The notes: generated by a model not told the origin, from the letters alone. Counted from the first letter of the stretch, positions 1 to 11,753 are shown. The stretch: 64,000 bases of DNA from Darksidea phi (GCA_030770425.1 JASJFT010000015.1:186001-250000), one strand, 5' to 3'. Translations and numbers: made by a program.

Positions 1-224
1 GAGCATATGAGGAGGGCTGTGGCTGCCGCAGCACGGCTTGATGGTGCATATAAGGCATCGGTGAGGCGTGAGTTGGCGACCTGGTATGCAAGGCCGTCTA
101 GCTTGGGCAGTGCAGCAACCGTGTCAACGATCATGTTAATAGAGTTGTTGACGAAAAACGTGGCGAAAGGGAACCCCGTCAGCGGCCAAACGTTCTTCCG
201 ATCCGGGCCTAGCTTCCATCCCAT
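1..224 (-). CDS. partial unrecognised ORF running off the left edge
   Basis: An open frame of 74 codons on the minus strand starts at an ATG at 224 and runs off the window edge without a stop. Its composition (for example DRKNVWPLTGFPFATFF) looks protein-like rather than random. I do not recognise the family. The opposite-strand frame over the same bases looks like a shadow. It may be the N-terminus of a gene lying mainly left of the window. Confidence 0.35.
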   Translation of the reverse strand, partial: MGWKLGPDRKNVWPLTGFPFATFFVNNSINMIVDTVAALPKLDGLAYQVANSRLTDALYAPSSRAAAATALLIC

Positions 225-660
225 CACGCTCTAGCCGTAGTTATCCCTATGTAGTTACTGCCATGCACGATAGCCTTACTTATCTACGAGGCAAACGAGG
301 CCGAAGTCGCAATCCTTCAAATGTTCAAGCCAATTTGCCTTTTCAGCCTACGGCGTGGAGGAGCTTTCGAGTACCGTGGATGCAGAGCAACCCGGCATTG
401 AGATTCATTACCTAGCCTTCGTGTTAACGTCTACAGTGATGCTTATCCGTCGCAAGCTCTCGGCCACACATTGTCGGCTCTCGTCGCCTTGAGAATGTGG
501 GGAACATGAGCCGAGCGCCTCACGCGATGGAACGGGCGGGGGAGCTGCAGGGTCGGCCCACCTTATATCCTTGGGCTATCAGTTGCATCTAACAATCGCA
601 GCGATATCGAGCGTCGGCAGCCATCATCACTCGCCGCTCTTGTGTTGTGATTCTGTTGAG
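225..660. other. intergenic, nothing recognised
   Basis: I see no convincing coding frame or repeat here. The stretch separates a minus-strand partial ORF from the plus-strand sugar transporter and would hold the promoter of both. Confidence 0.5.
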
Positions 661-2560
661 ATGACTTACTCCGACGGAACGAGTACACTGCAAGCGCGCT
701 TGCCAACGAAGGCTTCCTATCGCCTGTTGGTCGTCAGCTTGTTCTTCGGACTTGCGTCGTTGGCATGGGGGTATGTGCACAGTAGACATCCACCAATCTC
801 CCAATTATGCTGACCCAGATCAGATACAATATCGGTATCATGGCTACCATCTACGTCCACCCCGGATTTATCAAGTCGCTGCATAAGCCCACAAAAGCGA
901 CAACAGGCTTGATCACATCCATTTACTACGTCGGCACATGGCTGAGCTATCTCTTTGTGTCGCATCCCCTGGCGGACCGATTCGGTCGAAGAATAGCCGC
1001 CGCCGCCGGCGTACTCGTGACCGGCATCGGTGCTGCCATCCAGACTGGAGCAAAGGGAGAGAACGGGATCGCGATGATGATTGTTGGACGCATCATTTGC
1101 GGCTTCGGGCTCGCCATTGTGTCGACTTCCGTTCCACTTTATCAAAGGGAGGATGCGCTACACTCTTGAAGATAGCTGGACTAATTGTGCCGCAGTGAGG
1201 TCTCGCCCGCAAAGCATCGAGGACGTTACGTGGTGATTAATCACGTCGGCTTAGTTGCTGGCCTCGCCTCCGCTTTCTGGTAATCATTCCACGTCCACCA
1301 ACGAAACCAAAAAGGCTGATCATGCTAGGGTTGGCTACAGCATCAGCCATTGGGAAACGCCACGCGGCAACTACTATGGATGGCGCGTCTCCATGGCACT
1401 TCAGTTCATCCCTGAGCTCCTCTTCCTGGCCGGTGTATTCTTCTGTCCAGAGACGTACGTCATCTTGTTTCCTTTGTGTAAACACTGCTCACACAACTGT
1501 AGGCCTCGATGGCTGGTCGAGCACGGCCGCATCGAAGCTGCGAAACGAAACCTCGCATGGCTTCGAGCCCTGAACCCAGACCACGAACTCGTGCTGACGG
1601 AGCTCAAAAAGATGGAATACGACGTGGCACAACGCCATATTGCCACTGCACAAGGCTGGACTGTACTTTTCACCAACCGTCCGCTCTTCAGCCGGATGTG
1701 GCGCGCTTCTCTCCTTCAGTTCATGGCCCAGCTCTGCGGTAACACGTCCATAAAGTACTATCTTCCATCAATCTTTATGAGCCTGGGCATAGAGCGCAAG
1801 TTGACCCTAATGATTGGCGGTATAGAGAGCACATTGAAGATTGGGTGCACTATCTGTGATACCTGGTTAGTAGACAGATTTGGGAGGAAATTGACACTGG
1901 TGATTTCGTGCTTTGTGATGAGTATAGCATTGCTGGTAATGTTCTCCGCCTAAATTCTCTTCCGCGATACTGATAATAACTTTAGCTGAACGCCGTACTG
2001 CCCATCGCATACCCTAACAATATCAACCACGCAGCAGACTACGTTTGCATTCTGTTCATTTTCATTTACACGTTTGGTTACTCGATCGGCTTCGGCCCCG
2101 CTGCTTGGGTATACGGCTCGGAAGTATGTATTCTTCCCTGCAATTGGTTGACATAGTTAACAGGACTTTAGATCTTCCCTACAAACTTCCGCGCACGTGG
2201 TCTCAACCTCGCCGCGTCCGGCTCTTCAATCGGCTCCATCATCTCGTCGCAAACGTGGCCCATCGGCATGAACACCATCGGCTCAAAGACCCACTTCATA
2301 TTTATGAGCACAAACCTCGTTTCTGCGATCATCATTTGTGCGTTTCACTCCCTCCACCACTTCGTATCTACAGCCTCAACTAACCCCGTTGCGTAGGGTT
2401 CTTCTACCCCGAAACTAGTGGTCGCAGTCTCGAAGATATGGAAGCCCTGTTCAACAAAGAATTCGAGCCCAGAGCAAGTTTTGAAGGTGCGGAGCAGTAC
2501 CACGATGAAGAGGAAGAGACTGATGCGACGCTTCCGACACCGACAACTAATCAACCCTAA
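661..2560 (+). CDS. MFS sugar transporter (one mutated splice donor)
   Basis: This is a proton-coupled hexose/sugar transporter of the major facilitator superfamily. Exons are 661-770, 824-1147, 1196-1279, 1329-1454, 1503-1935, 1986-2123, 2172-2337 and 2397-2560; spliced, they give 514 aa in one frame. Visible marks are GYNIGIMATIYVHPGF after the first helix, DRFGRR in the loop 2-3 position, the PRWLVEHGR and DRFGRK half-repeat motifs and a C-terminal FFYPETSGRSLE. All introns have GT-AG ends except the second (1148-1195), which begins GG instead of GT while its neighbours stay in phase. Without that splice, translation ends at 1169 after about 130 residues. The gene is therefore either newly dead, rescued by a non-canonical donor, or carries one wrong base. 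The family call is secure; functionality is not. Confidence 0.85.
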
Positions 2561-3388
2561 CAATCGGCCCACTCTACAGCTACGAGAGGTGCATGTGGAG
2601 GGGTCAAACAGTGCGTCGGAGCCATCGAGTGACTAACGGAAAGTTGATTTTTTTTCTTCTTCTTTTCCTTCGAAAAGTTCCATTGCGCAACTATACTATT
2701 GTAGGGGGTATAATCTATGGTAAGCTCATCGAATTTTGTGTGTTTTCGAGGGTTGTGCTGCTGACTTTTGGACGAGGCGTATTGGTCGACCATTTTAGGG
2801 AAGGCGCGAGTAACATCCAGATGTCTAGCCTTCCCCACTATCAACCATTCTTTTCTGTCCCCCTCGCCAAGCCGGCGAATTCATCGCGACGTACTCTCCG
2901 AGCATTGTAACGCTATTCTGATACATATCATCTTCTCTCTCCGGACTTTACGCTACAAAGGTAAACCCATGCGAGGATGTACACATACAGATTCAGATTT
3001 CGCTCGTGCTAGTCATAGAGACCATGCAAGCTTTCTACATATGAAGTGGCGGAAAGAAAGAAGCTGCATTGAAGTTCCACATGAAAAGGGGCATGCGAGA
3101 ATGTACGCCCTGTTATGCGTAGGCGTTCAGCCGTCTCAGCCAATGCCTAGGGGCATCGAATGTGAACCGCTGCGCCCCGCCCGACACCGCTTTTGCGTCA
3201 GGCCCTCAAGCCTGCAAGTATTTTTGAAAGAGGTCGGGGGCTTTGAGTCAGAAACGACACTCCACTATAATCTTCTCACCGAACTTACATCGCTCACCCC
3301 GGTTCCTTCCACAATCTGAGCCTCTACAATCTCATAGACGGGAATTTCCTGCAGCCTTGCAATGATATGGTGGAGTGTGGGTAAGGCT
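2561..3388. other. intergenic between convergent genes
   Basis: This stretch lies between the 3' ends of the sugar transporter (plus) and the FAD monooxygenase (minus). It contains a T-rich tract near 2647-2670. No coding frame is convincing. Confidence 0.5.
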
Positions 3389-4748
3389 TTACAAACCCTT
3401 CTTGTTCTCCCAGCCCCACTTCCGCAATACCTGACTGGAGTAATCCCACTCGTCGTGGTCAAAACTGTACGCTGTAAACTGTTGCGCGTCAAGCGGTGGG
3501 CCACTTCCGAGATCTTTGCCGCTCAAGCGAGAGAACTCTTGGATTCGAGAGGCGCGCTCGTACCGGCACTTTTCATAGAGCTTAAGGCGGTCGGGGATAG
3601 AGTCGAGAGGGGTCATGGCTGGGAGCATGACGGCGAGAGAGGCGGCGTCTTCAATGGCCTGAGCAGCGCCTTGACCTTGATCTGATGGTGTCAGTGTGAG
3701 TGATGGGCTTCGCTCGGTGCCGTTGAATGATTAGGTGCGAGGCAGACTTACAAGGTGTAAACGGATGAGCTGCGTCGCCGATAAGAACTAACTTTCCTTC
3801 TATCCAAGTAGGCAATGCTTCCATATCCAACAACTCCCATACTTTCAGCGTCTCCTCATCGGCCATACCCAGCAACTTCACGATGGCAGGCTCAAATTCC
3901 TTGTATACCTCCAGCATTTTCGAGACATTGCCTTGGTTCTGCCAATCGCCAATTCCTGGAGCTTCGGACCGTATTTTCGAGTCAGATGTTGGGTGTATGG
4001 CGACTAAGTTCAGCACTGTGTTATCTGAGGTCGGATACACAATTACTCGGCGGTCGCGACCCATGATCACGATGAAATGGCCTTCCTGCTCTGCGAATTT
4101 CTTTGTCTCCGGATCCGCAAGTGCCTTCTCCCTTGGAAGGAGAAAGCGGAAAGCGCTCTTCCCAGAGCCAAACGTCCCCACGCTCTCGGCGCCAGGAATC
4201 TTTGCCCTTGTCCTTGAGTGTACACCATCTGCACCCACTATGACGTCTCCACGAACCTTTTCAGCGCTTTCGAGTAACACGATCCCCTCCTTGGGATCAA
4301 CGTTCACGACTCTACACCTCGTCCTTAGCTCCGCAGGTTTTCCCGGCCCATCCTCTCTCGTCGCAAGCCTCTTCAATTCTGAGTGAAGACTCTCACGATG
4401 CGCTAATTGCCACGGATGATGCCACCTACCCGCGTCCAGATCAACGCTGAAAATGACTTTTCCATCTGAAAACCATTGACTCATTCGGCGCGCCTTGATA
4501 GCGCCTTTGTCCTCTGGGCGCAAGCCCATACGCCGTAGGAGTCCATTTGCGTTTGGGGTAAGATGCACGGCGGCGCCGAGCTCGTTGGCGAAGCGTGACT
4601 GCTCCAAAAGCGTGACGTTATGGCCTTGTTGGCGAAGGAGAATAGCTGCAGAAAGGCCACCAATTCCGGCGCCCACGATGACAATGCGGAGTGGCCTAGA
4701 GAATTTCTCCGTGCAGCTGCTGATGTCGTTGGTTTGCGCGAAGCTCAT
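3389..4748 (-). CDS. FAD-dependent monooxygenase (salicylate hydroxylase-like)
   Basis: A class A flavoprotein monooxygenase, a family that typically hydroxylates aromatic substrates using NAD(P)H and O2. Two exons, 3752-4748 and 3389-3681, flank a 70-bp GT-AG intron and encode 429 aa. The N-terminal dinucleotide-binding motif is GAGIGGLSAAILL (about residue 25), the middle DG motif is VGADGVHS, and the FAD-ribose motif LVLIGDAAHPFTPYQGQG spans the splice junction. The start at 4748 (MSFAQ) is chosen because it sits just before the FAD fold; an in-frame ATG at 5003 would add 85 residues with no family resemblance. The frame has no breaks, unlike most neighbours. The substrate cannot be read from the sequence; nearby transporter, dioxygenase and dehydrogenase remnants suggest an aromatic catabolic context (inference). 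Confidence 0.9.
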
Positions 4749-5887
4749 TGTGGCTGTGAAGTGGGAATGGAATGGAAGCGTGCGAGAACAGTGACATGCG
4801 AATGTTGGAAGATATCTAGCCTCAAAATCCGGGCTGTGTCTTCCGTCGCCACAGATTTTGGCTGTTTCATCTCTCAACACGTGGGCTGACGGAGATACCA
4901 TAGGCGCCCCGCTTACCCCACATCCCGGCCTTTGTGGGGAACCCATAGCAGTTGGCAGACACTCGGGTTGGCAAGTATTGGCTGCTAGACGACCTCTGAA
5001 CAAGGCTTGTAGTGATATCGCCTTTACGTTGCGCTTTGCTATGCTTACCTCGTAAGTACCGTCGGTGATATGTGTAGTGCTCGATTACTCTATGTAAGGA
5101 CATTCAACTGTTTTCATAAAGGGCGACACTAAGAACAAGGATCTAACACCTTAATTCAATCATCACTCGCTACATACTTTGTAGCTTACATCCCAAACCC
5201 GACCTGCCGTCCGTCTCCATACTTTCAACCATATTTCCTTCGTAAATTCAGACTATGTGCAAAGCCAACTCACCGATTGAATAAACACACCCGTGAACAT
5301 GACGCCAACGAATACTCGTTCCACCTAATTCAGGTACACCCTGCGCTCGCTCTTGTCGAGTTCCGTATTTACAGGTCTGTACGCTGGGACGCGGCGATGT
5401 TCAGCAGGCCAGTCGTCTGGATTCCGTGTCTGCGACTCCGAGTGAGGAGCAGGATGCACGTCGAGCGACGAATCTAGCGGTTCATCTGTGCTCGAGTGAT
5501 GTAGGTCGTAATCTGCGAGGACCGCCTGTAGCTGGTATTGGTGCGGGTTTGCCGTCGTGGTTACGGACATGTTGGTGGTAGGCCGTGGTGGTATGGGTAG
5601 AGATTCTGCTTAAGTCGCGTATCTTTGAGCTGGCGTTTCCAAAAGCTAATGCAAGTGCATCTCAGTCTCGAGATCTCGGTGTTGTGGAGGCGGTATGGTG
5701 CGGCGCTCGGGATGTGGAGGGCACAGGTTCCGACACGTCTCGAGGTATCCTTTCGTCCAATGAGCTCGCGCTCGAGCTTAAGCTTCCCCCAGAATACTCG
5801 GTCGCATTTTGAGCTTTACATGTCGAACTTAGGTTGCCTCGTAAAGCTATCATATATTCCCGGAGTTTGACCCTGTTATCTTCTACA
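4749..5887. other. divergent intergenic region
   Basis: This separates the FAD monooxygenase (minus) from the aldehyde dehydrogenase-like pseudogene (plus) and so probably holds both promoters. An 81-codon minus-strand frame at 5325-5570 is the only frame that looks at all protein-like. I could not tie it to a family and do not call it. Confidence 0.4.
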
Positions 5888-7409
5888 ATGGCAGACGCTG
5901 CGCTCGCTAACCTGCAAACGACCGCCCTCACAGCCCGCTGCCACAACATCTACTTTCGACAGAAGCAGCTCAAATACCTCCACAACGTGCTCCGTAGAAA
6001 TAGTGCTGCTACCAAGGACGCGATCATACAAGATACTCGTGTGTCGGAGATGGATGCGACCACCGAAGTTGCGCTAGCTCTCGATGTCATCAAAGAGCAT
6101 CATTCTGCGATAGACCCCGAGAAAGCGCTCAAGGAGGAGTGTTGAATTGCACATGGTGAAAACGCAGCTGATGGAAGAATGCCGTGGGGTGTGGTATATC
6201 TTGAGCCGCAACAGAGCCATACGCCGTTTTACTCAATTATCGTGGCCTTGGCCGCGGCGTTAGCAGCCGGTAACTGTGCTGCTTTGAAGGTGAATATCTC
6301 CTCTGATGCTTGGGACGAACAGTATTGACGTAGGGTTAGCTTGAGAACAATCTCTGCGCTCTACAAGCTCTCCTACGTACTTTGCTCCCAGAGGCCCTCG
6401 AACACGATACTTTCGCTATCGTGTCGTCCTGCGCTTCATCCACATCGCTGTCACAATGTTTCCAATTCCTACAAGAAACCCACGTCAGAGAACCGGCATA
6501 CACACAGCTCACTTCGCCCTCGCGCAAAGCCATCGCAGTCGTAGATCGCGCTGCAGATCTAGCTGCGGCCGCAGAGCACTTAGTAACAGCTCGCTTCGCA
6601 TTCGGTGGAACATCGCCTTACGCGCAAGACTTGGTCTTCGTCAACGAACACGTACTGAAGCACGCGATTCCGTTCCTCGCCAGTTCAGGCGATGCTGGAA
6701 AGGGTTCGCCCGAGCCACACACATCGAGTGGCTCAAAGAAGCCTACATCAGCCGCAGAATCGCTCAGTTGTCTTACAGACAGCAAGAATTGGGAACTCTC
6801 CGTCGTCACACGGGGTGATAAGGGTGCTATTGTCGACCTATCCAATGCTTCGGCCCTACCTCCCAAGCTCACCCGAGCAATCTTCCGCGTATCTGCTATT
6901 ACATCGCTTGAGCATGCCATAAGCCTCACCGACGACTCCTCGAAAATGTTCTCGGCTATGTACCACTTCGGCGCTCCATCAACCGGAAAATATCTCGCCC
7001 AGTTCATCAACGCAGACGCCTCGTTCGTGAACCACATTCCATTCCGCCTCCTTTTAGGTCCAGCAGCACCCTCATTCCACACCATCAACATAGAAAACCG
7101 GTACAACACGCAACATTTTACCCGACCTTCGCCCGCTTTCATTGCCCCCCCCCCCCCCTCCCGTTGTCACAAGCAGCTATGACGAAAGTGCTTGCGGGCA
7201 AAGAGTCAAAGCAAGCAGCGACAGAGTTGTTTGCAAAGGCCACGCAGGAGATTAAGGAGAAGAAGCGAGCCGAATCGATAGCAATGGGCTATTTCGAACA
7301 GGGTACTTTCATTGGGTTGGGGTTTTATGGTATTCCTCTTTTGACGTGTGTTGGTGCTACGCTTTTCTTTGGCGTGAGGGCTGGGTTGAGGAGATGGGCC
7401 TTTATATGA
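5888..7409 (+). pseudogene. aldehyde dehydrogenase-like gene, broken
   Basis: The reading order is a plus-strand start at 5888 (MADAALANLQ), a conserved stretch MPWGVVYLEP and LAAALAAGNCAALK, an intron at 6290-6339, then FAFGGTSPYAQDLVFVNE and a C-terminal hydrophobic segment ending at 7409. This matches the fungal ALDH-superfamily proteins that carry a C-terminal membrane tail. Two lesions are visible. An in-frame TGA lies at 6143-6145, where the reading continues in the same frame as IAHGEN. A frame change falls in a run of 14 C at 7145-7158, after which only the next frame reads through MTKVLAGKESKQ. At the position of the usual GQ-C active-site segment I read GGTSPYA, so no catalytic Cys is evident. 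Either lesion could be a sequencing slip, but together they suggest a decayed gene. Confidence 0.75.
7145..7158 (+). repeat. C14 homopolymer tract at a frame break
   Basis: Fourteen consecutive C residues inside the aldehyde dehydrogenase-like reading frame. One more C or two fewer would join the upstream frame to the downstream one. This is therefore the probable site of a slippage mutation or a sequencing length error. Confidence 0.9.
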
Positions 7410-8879
7410 TCAATCTTTTGTTTCCTATGGTGTTGCGCATATTGTGTAGTTTATAGTATAGTAAACACAGTTCGTGTTAGCCTTGTTGGCAACCTTGGGC
7501 TTCCAAGGTTATGCGCTTTTACACGAAGACTGCGACTAATGAATAGTACGATTCGTACGTGATTTGGCAACGCTATATGCACTGTGACCCATGGATAGGG
7601 AATATTTCTTCTCGCGGGTTGGGAATGAGCCGAGGGATCTCGTCAGTCGTTCCACTGCAGGAGCAAAATCGCGATCCGTGACAAGCCGAGCAGTAGCGAT
7701 TACATTTTCGTGTATTTGCATTCAAAATTGCCAAAACGCGCAACACCAAAAGAGCATCGTTCGCGAAGCCTCCTACCTATTCACTGTCGTTACATAGCCG
7801 ACCCCTCAGGCACCCACTTTGCCGTCCAAATCCGGAGCCTCTTCCCACAAAGCAACACCGGAATCGTCAGAAGGCCGAAAAGACCCATAAGTATGCCGAA
7901 GATGCCAAACGGCTCTGCAAGGCCTGAATGGTGCACCCAATCGCCAACAAAGAAAGTCCAAGCAAAGGAAATAACAGCCCGCGTAAAGGTCACGACAACA
8001 AACAGTCCCCCGCGACAGAGCTGTATGACTCGATGAGATAGTTGACGCCTACAGAAGGTGCCTGCATGAGTCCAAATGACACCATACCTATGCCGAATTG
8101 AAAACCGACCTAACTAGTCGGTGACGGATTCTGGGCCACGAATCCAAAGACAAACGCGCCCGTTGTAGCAATGAACAGCGCAGGGAGTGCAGTGACGAGA
8201 CGAGATTCCGGCTCTGAAAAGCCATGTCTGTCTTTCTTCGCAAGGCGCTTGATTTTCCAATCCGAAACAAGGTAGGTGTACGCGCAGCCCAGGAAGGTGC
8301 TGATAATTCCCCCAACATTGACTAGCCTGACGTTCTTGCTTTAGAGATATGGCGGGGCGGCGACTAACTGAGGACCGACGATGCTCACCGTGACAACCAG
8401 ACCGACCAAGCCAGTGTACCATGAGGCTATCAGCCAAATACCAGGTAGTTGTATGGCTTTGTATGGTCCAAGAAACTTATGCTAGACTCCTAGGCGATAG
8501 TTCCAGAGCCTGAAGGAGCGAAGGTATGTGTATGGCGGATATGAAGTAGACGTTGTGGAGTCCGTAGTGGTTGCTTCTTTCGTTAACGTGTTTCATAAGC
8601 GAGCGGTCAATATAAGCGAGCGGTCAACCTCATCAACTTTTCGCGCACAAAAAGCCACGTAGTTCAACAACGCATCAGAATTCTATTGAAATAGTACTAG
8701 TAATAGATTAAGCAGTATCTACAGTAGGCTTCTTACACGTTCGTGAGTTATGCCCAGGTTCTCTGCAGCGCGTGCAGCGCGCTGAAGCCTGTCGGCTCAC
8801 ACCTGATTGCGCAGCAACTTGACGTCTTTCGTTCTCTTACTACTGCTCAGCAGCCTTTTGAACAATAATAGCCTCCCCC

Positions 8880-10018
8880 TCTACCTTAGTTAGGACGCCC
8901 TGCTTCTAGATCCTCTTCTTTTTACGCTTTCTACGCGTTATAGCGGCCTTAATTGCCTTCTCTAGGCTCGCGATTCGTTCGCGTATAAATATAGCTTTAT
9001 AAGCCATCACCTCAGCGCCTTTCCTTAGCTAATCGATAGCTATAATAATAGAAGTAGGCGACGAACTCTTATACCTACGTACGCGCTTACGAATTAACGT
9101 TAATTAAGCCTCTACTTCGCGCGCGTTGCTTAGTATTCTAGCCTCCTATACAGCCTTTAGTAGGGCTACTAGCGACGGCGTCCTTAGCTTAATATCGAGC
9201 TTCGAGATTACTACCTCTAAATTATATAGAACTAGGCTAGCGCCTCGAAAGCTCGCGTAGATATTCTTCTCTATAATAGCCTTATTATAGGCTACGCGGA
9301 AGGTAGGTAGGAATTTAAGCTTCGTGATATAGTAGATATAATCACGAATTAGGCTGTTAATCTAGTCCCTATACGCGCGCTTTAACGGCGAGAAATAACC
9401 TATATTAAGTAGCTATAGGAGGTATAACGAATAAGCTAGTATATAGAGAGCGTAGATATTATTCTCCTTGTAGAGGTCCTAGAATTCGTTCGAGATATAA
9501 CTACTATAGCTATTAAGAATTAGTAGTTGGTGCGCGCCTACTCTACGATCTATCGTATACCTAATAAAGTACTTTAACTAGGTAACTCCTAGATTATTAT
9601 TCGTCTAACCGTTCTTACTAATAGCGATAGCCTAATCGCCTAGTATATCGCTCTCGTACTAGGTAGAGAGGTAGTACTTGCTAGCGAGGATAATAAAGAG
9701 CGGAATAGCCTACCTAGTAGCGTTAATTCCTTGTATTATAGTAATCTACTCGCGATTACCTAGCTAGATAGCTTTAGCCTACCCGCGTCTCTCTAAGCTA
9801 GTAACGACTAGTCGCGGCGTTATCTTGCCTATTAGGAAGCTAGCTTCGTCGAAGTTATAGATATCCTAATTAGTAATATCCTAGGCAGCCTTAGTACGCG
9901 CTACTCGGTTAAACCAGGATCGAATAATATTAGGATCCTCGCAGAGAGCTCGCTGTCGATCGTAGGGTCGATTAAATTATGTTTTGACGCTATCAGTTCG
10001 CTGGACGAAGTTCCTAGG
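8880..10018. repeat. RIP-like mutated core of the transposon
   Basis: This interior is dense in TA dinucleotides, with CA and TG visibly depleted, the usual outcome of repeat-induced C-to-T change in fungi. The outer 300-400 bp on each side keep ordinary composition and an open transposase N-terminus, so the mutation load changes abruptly at the borders. Confidence 0.65.
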
Positions 10019-10354
10019 CTACAGCTTGCCTACCTGCTCAGCGCCGCGCGTAGTAAGCAGTCTATTCGCCATATCTCGTATAGCATCTAGAGTAGGGGCA
10101 AATCCTCGCGAATCTAGGTCGAGTATATAGCTAACAATCACCTCCTCCTCTAGCTCAGAAAGCTTCTTTGATTTGGGCTGGCAATCGCGTCGCGCAGCGA
10201 TTCCAGCGCGTCGGCGACGAACTGTTGTGTTGGGGACGTTAAACGTGGCTGCAGCGCGACTAACACTCTGGATCTGATTCTGATTGATAGCTGAGATGGC
10301 TAGGGAGATATCTGCTTCGTTGCAGGGCAATCGAATAGTAGTTGGTTGAGCCAT
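10019..10354 (-). pseudogene. transposase N-terminal remnant (HTH psq / CENP-B type)
   Basis: A 111-codon open frame from the ATG at 10354 encodes a helix-turn-helix region (SLAISAINQNQIQSVSRAAA, then FNVPNTTVRRR) and a second helical segment (LSELEEEVIVSYILDLDSRG), as at the start of pogo/Fot1 transposases. It ends at 10019 in the mutated core. The upstream in-frame ATG at 10432 lies within the terminal repeat and is an unlikely start. A truncated product could still bind the element ends (inference). Confidence 0.75.
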
Positions 10355-11335
10355 GAGAGTTGATAGGTAACGCGTCGCAAAATTTGATGAGGTTGACCGC
10401 TCGCTTATATTGACCGCTCGCTTATGAAACACGTTACTACTTCTGATTTACCAGTTTCTTGGGAGATATGCGGGATCATTTGTGCGCGGTTATATTGCAT
10501 TTCTGCCCGAAAGATCAGGCAAAGAGCGAAAGACACGGCTGAGAGAAGTATATTTATCTAATGCAGCCAGTCGAGACTTATATTCGCTATAATGTATCCG
10601 CCGGCGGTCGTACCCACGAGTGAGCCGAATGATAAGAAGATGGTATAGATAGCCTACGAAGCCTCCGTTAGTGCTTATAAATAAGTATTGACGTTGAACG
10701 TACTATTGCGCGTCCTCGTTGACGAATAAAAAAATCTCTCTAATAATATTAGGAGATACAGTCTCGACAGGCCCGCCTCCTATATCTATGAACAGGCGAG
10801 TTACTAAAAGGCTATTAAAGTTCGTCGCCAATCCAGCCCCATACTCGAGAGAATGGGGACTAGATGGCTAACGAGAATGATAGGTCGGCGACTAAAAGTA
10901 TTGGTCAAAGGAACCTACTAGAGGTTAGAAGCTCCGAGTATAAGGATGTTGACGGCAGCCAAGTAGGTGAGTCGAGAGAATGGGGTGGGCGGGAGCCCGA
11001 ATACGGGTGTTGACGCATAGACTGGTAGTATACTGGAAATTAAAGCGCTTGTGATGTTTACAATGAATATATAGCTTGACATGACGAGTAGAACTAATGT
11101 TTTAGGCTATATGTGAAGGTTCAGGGGGTCCGCAGGATCCGTTGATGGCTGTGGGACGGGACGAATCTCAACTTAAGCCGTTTGCGATGCTGTCTATTCG
11201 AGATGCTCTGGCGGACAATATGTCAGTGTAAAGTATTTAGAGGTTCATAAGCCTCTCCGACAAGGGTTGCTGTTCCGGGCGGATGACATTTCTAACCTCC
11301 TCTTTCGACAACCCGAAGACATGCGTCGAGGTCAT

Positions 11336-11753
11336 CGCTATAGGCGCCGTGTCGATAAAGCGAAGACACGATGTACGGTGAGATGTTCCTTGACAATGGC
11401 TTATTGTCGGAAACGTTGTTTTACCTGCAGGATGAAGCGTTGGTGTTGCCAAATTTTTGTACCCGTACCAAGCACCGGAGGAATCCCACATGAGTCAACT
11501 TGCAGAGTGCTACAACATAGCTTCGAGCTTACAATTTGCAGAACAGACGAGCACCGACTTCTGCTCCCCCTGCAATGACCACAATAACCCATGGGGTGTC
11601 GGACGGAATGTGGAGTTGATGGGGGCAATCATATCGTTCTGTGAGTACGATTAATCTAAAGCGGTTAGAGAGGCGGGGTCTGACTCTTTGAACATCTGCT
11701 CTTGCGAGAACGTGAGAATAAGATTAACGATAGTTAAGAATCTCGTTGTTGCA
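11336..11753. other. intergenic, nothing recognised
   Basis: This lies between the start of the MFS pseudogene and the 3' end of the zinc-finger regulator. No repeat or convincing coding frame is seen. Confidence 0.45.

Larger units (their letters stand above)
8586..10434 (-). mobile_element. pogo/Fot1-like DNA transposon, 1849 bp
   Basis: The ends are inverted repeats beginning ACGTGTTTCATAAGCGAGCG on both sides, flanked by TA at 8584-8585 and 10435-10436, the target duplication expected of Tc1/mariner-pogo elements. Just inside each end the 15-mer TAAGCGAGCGGTCAA occurs twice. The minus strand encodes the N-terminus of a transposase from the ATG at 10354 (MAQPTTIRLPCNEADISLAI), with a psq-type helix-turn-helix followed by a CENP-B-like segment, open to 10019. 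Beyond that the frame is riddled with TAG/TAA, although NFDEASFLIGKI, typical of the first DDE-domain block, is still legible near 9850. The element is inserted inside the MFS gene on the same strand and is not autonomous as it stands. Confidence 0.88.
7790..11335 (-). pseudogene. MFS transporter pseudogene split by a transposon
   Basis: Read on the minus strand, pieces of one major facilitator protein line up in order. They start at 11335 (MTSTHVFGLSKEE), followed by PSTDPADPLNL near 11140, SSYIFIVNITSALISSILPVY near 11060, FLSFGSLVGTTAGGYIIA near 10600 and the helix SAVSFALCLIFRAEMQ near 10510. The reading resumes on the far side of a transposon (8586-10434), around GLVGLVVTVSIVGPQLVAA near 8380, GGIISTFLGCAYTYLVSDWK near 8280 and GKRLRIWTAKWVP near 7810. 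The DPxDPLN segment is typical of drug/polyamine-type fungal MFS proteins. There are several stops besides the insertion, for example TAG for Trp in DWLH-stop near 10560, and a frame change near 7990. The gene is certainly dead. Confidence 0.85.

Noticed and set aside
4749..5003. N-terminal extension of the FAD monooxygenase
   Set aside because: In frame, but without family resemblance, and it pushes the FAD-binding motif about 110 residues into the protein.
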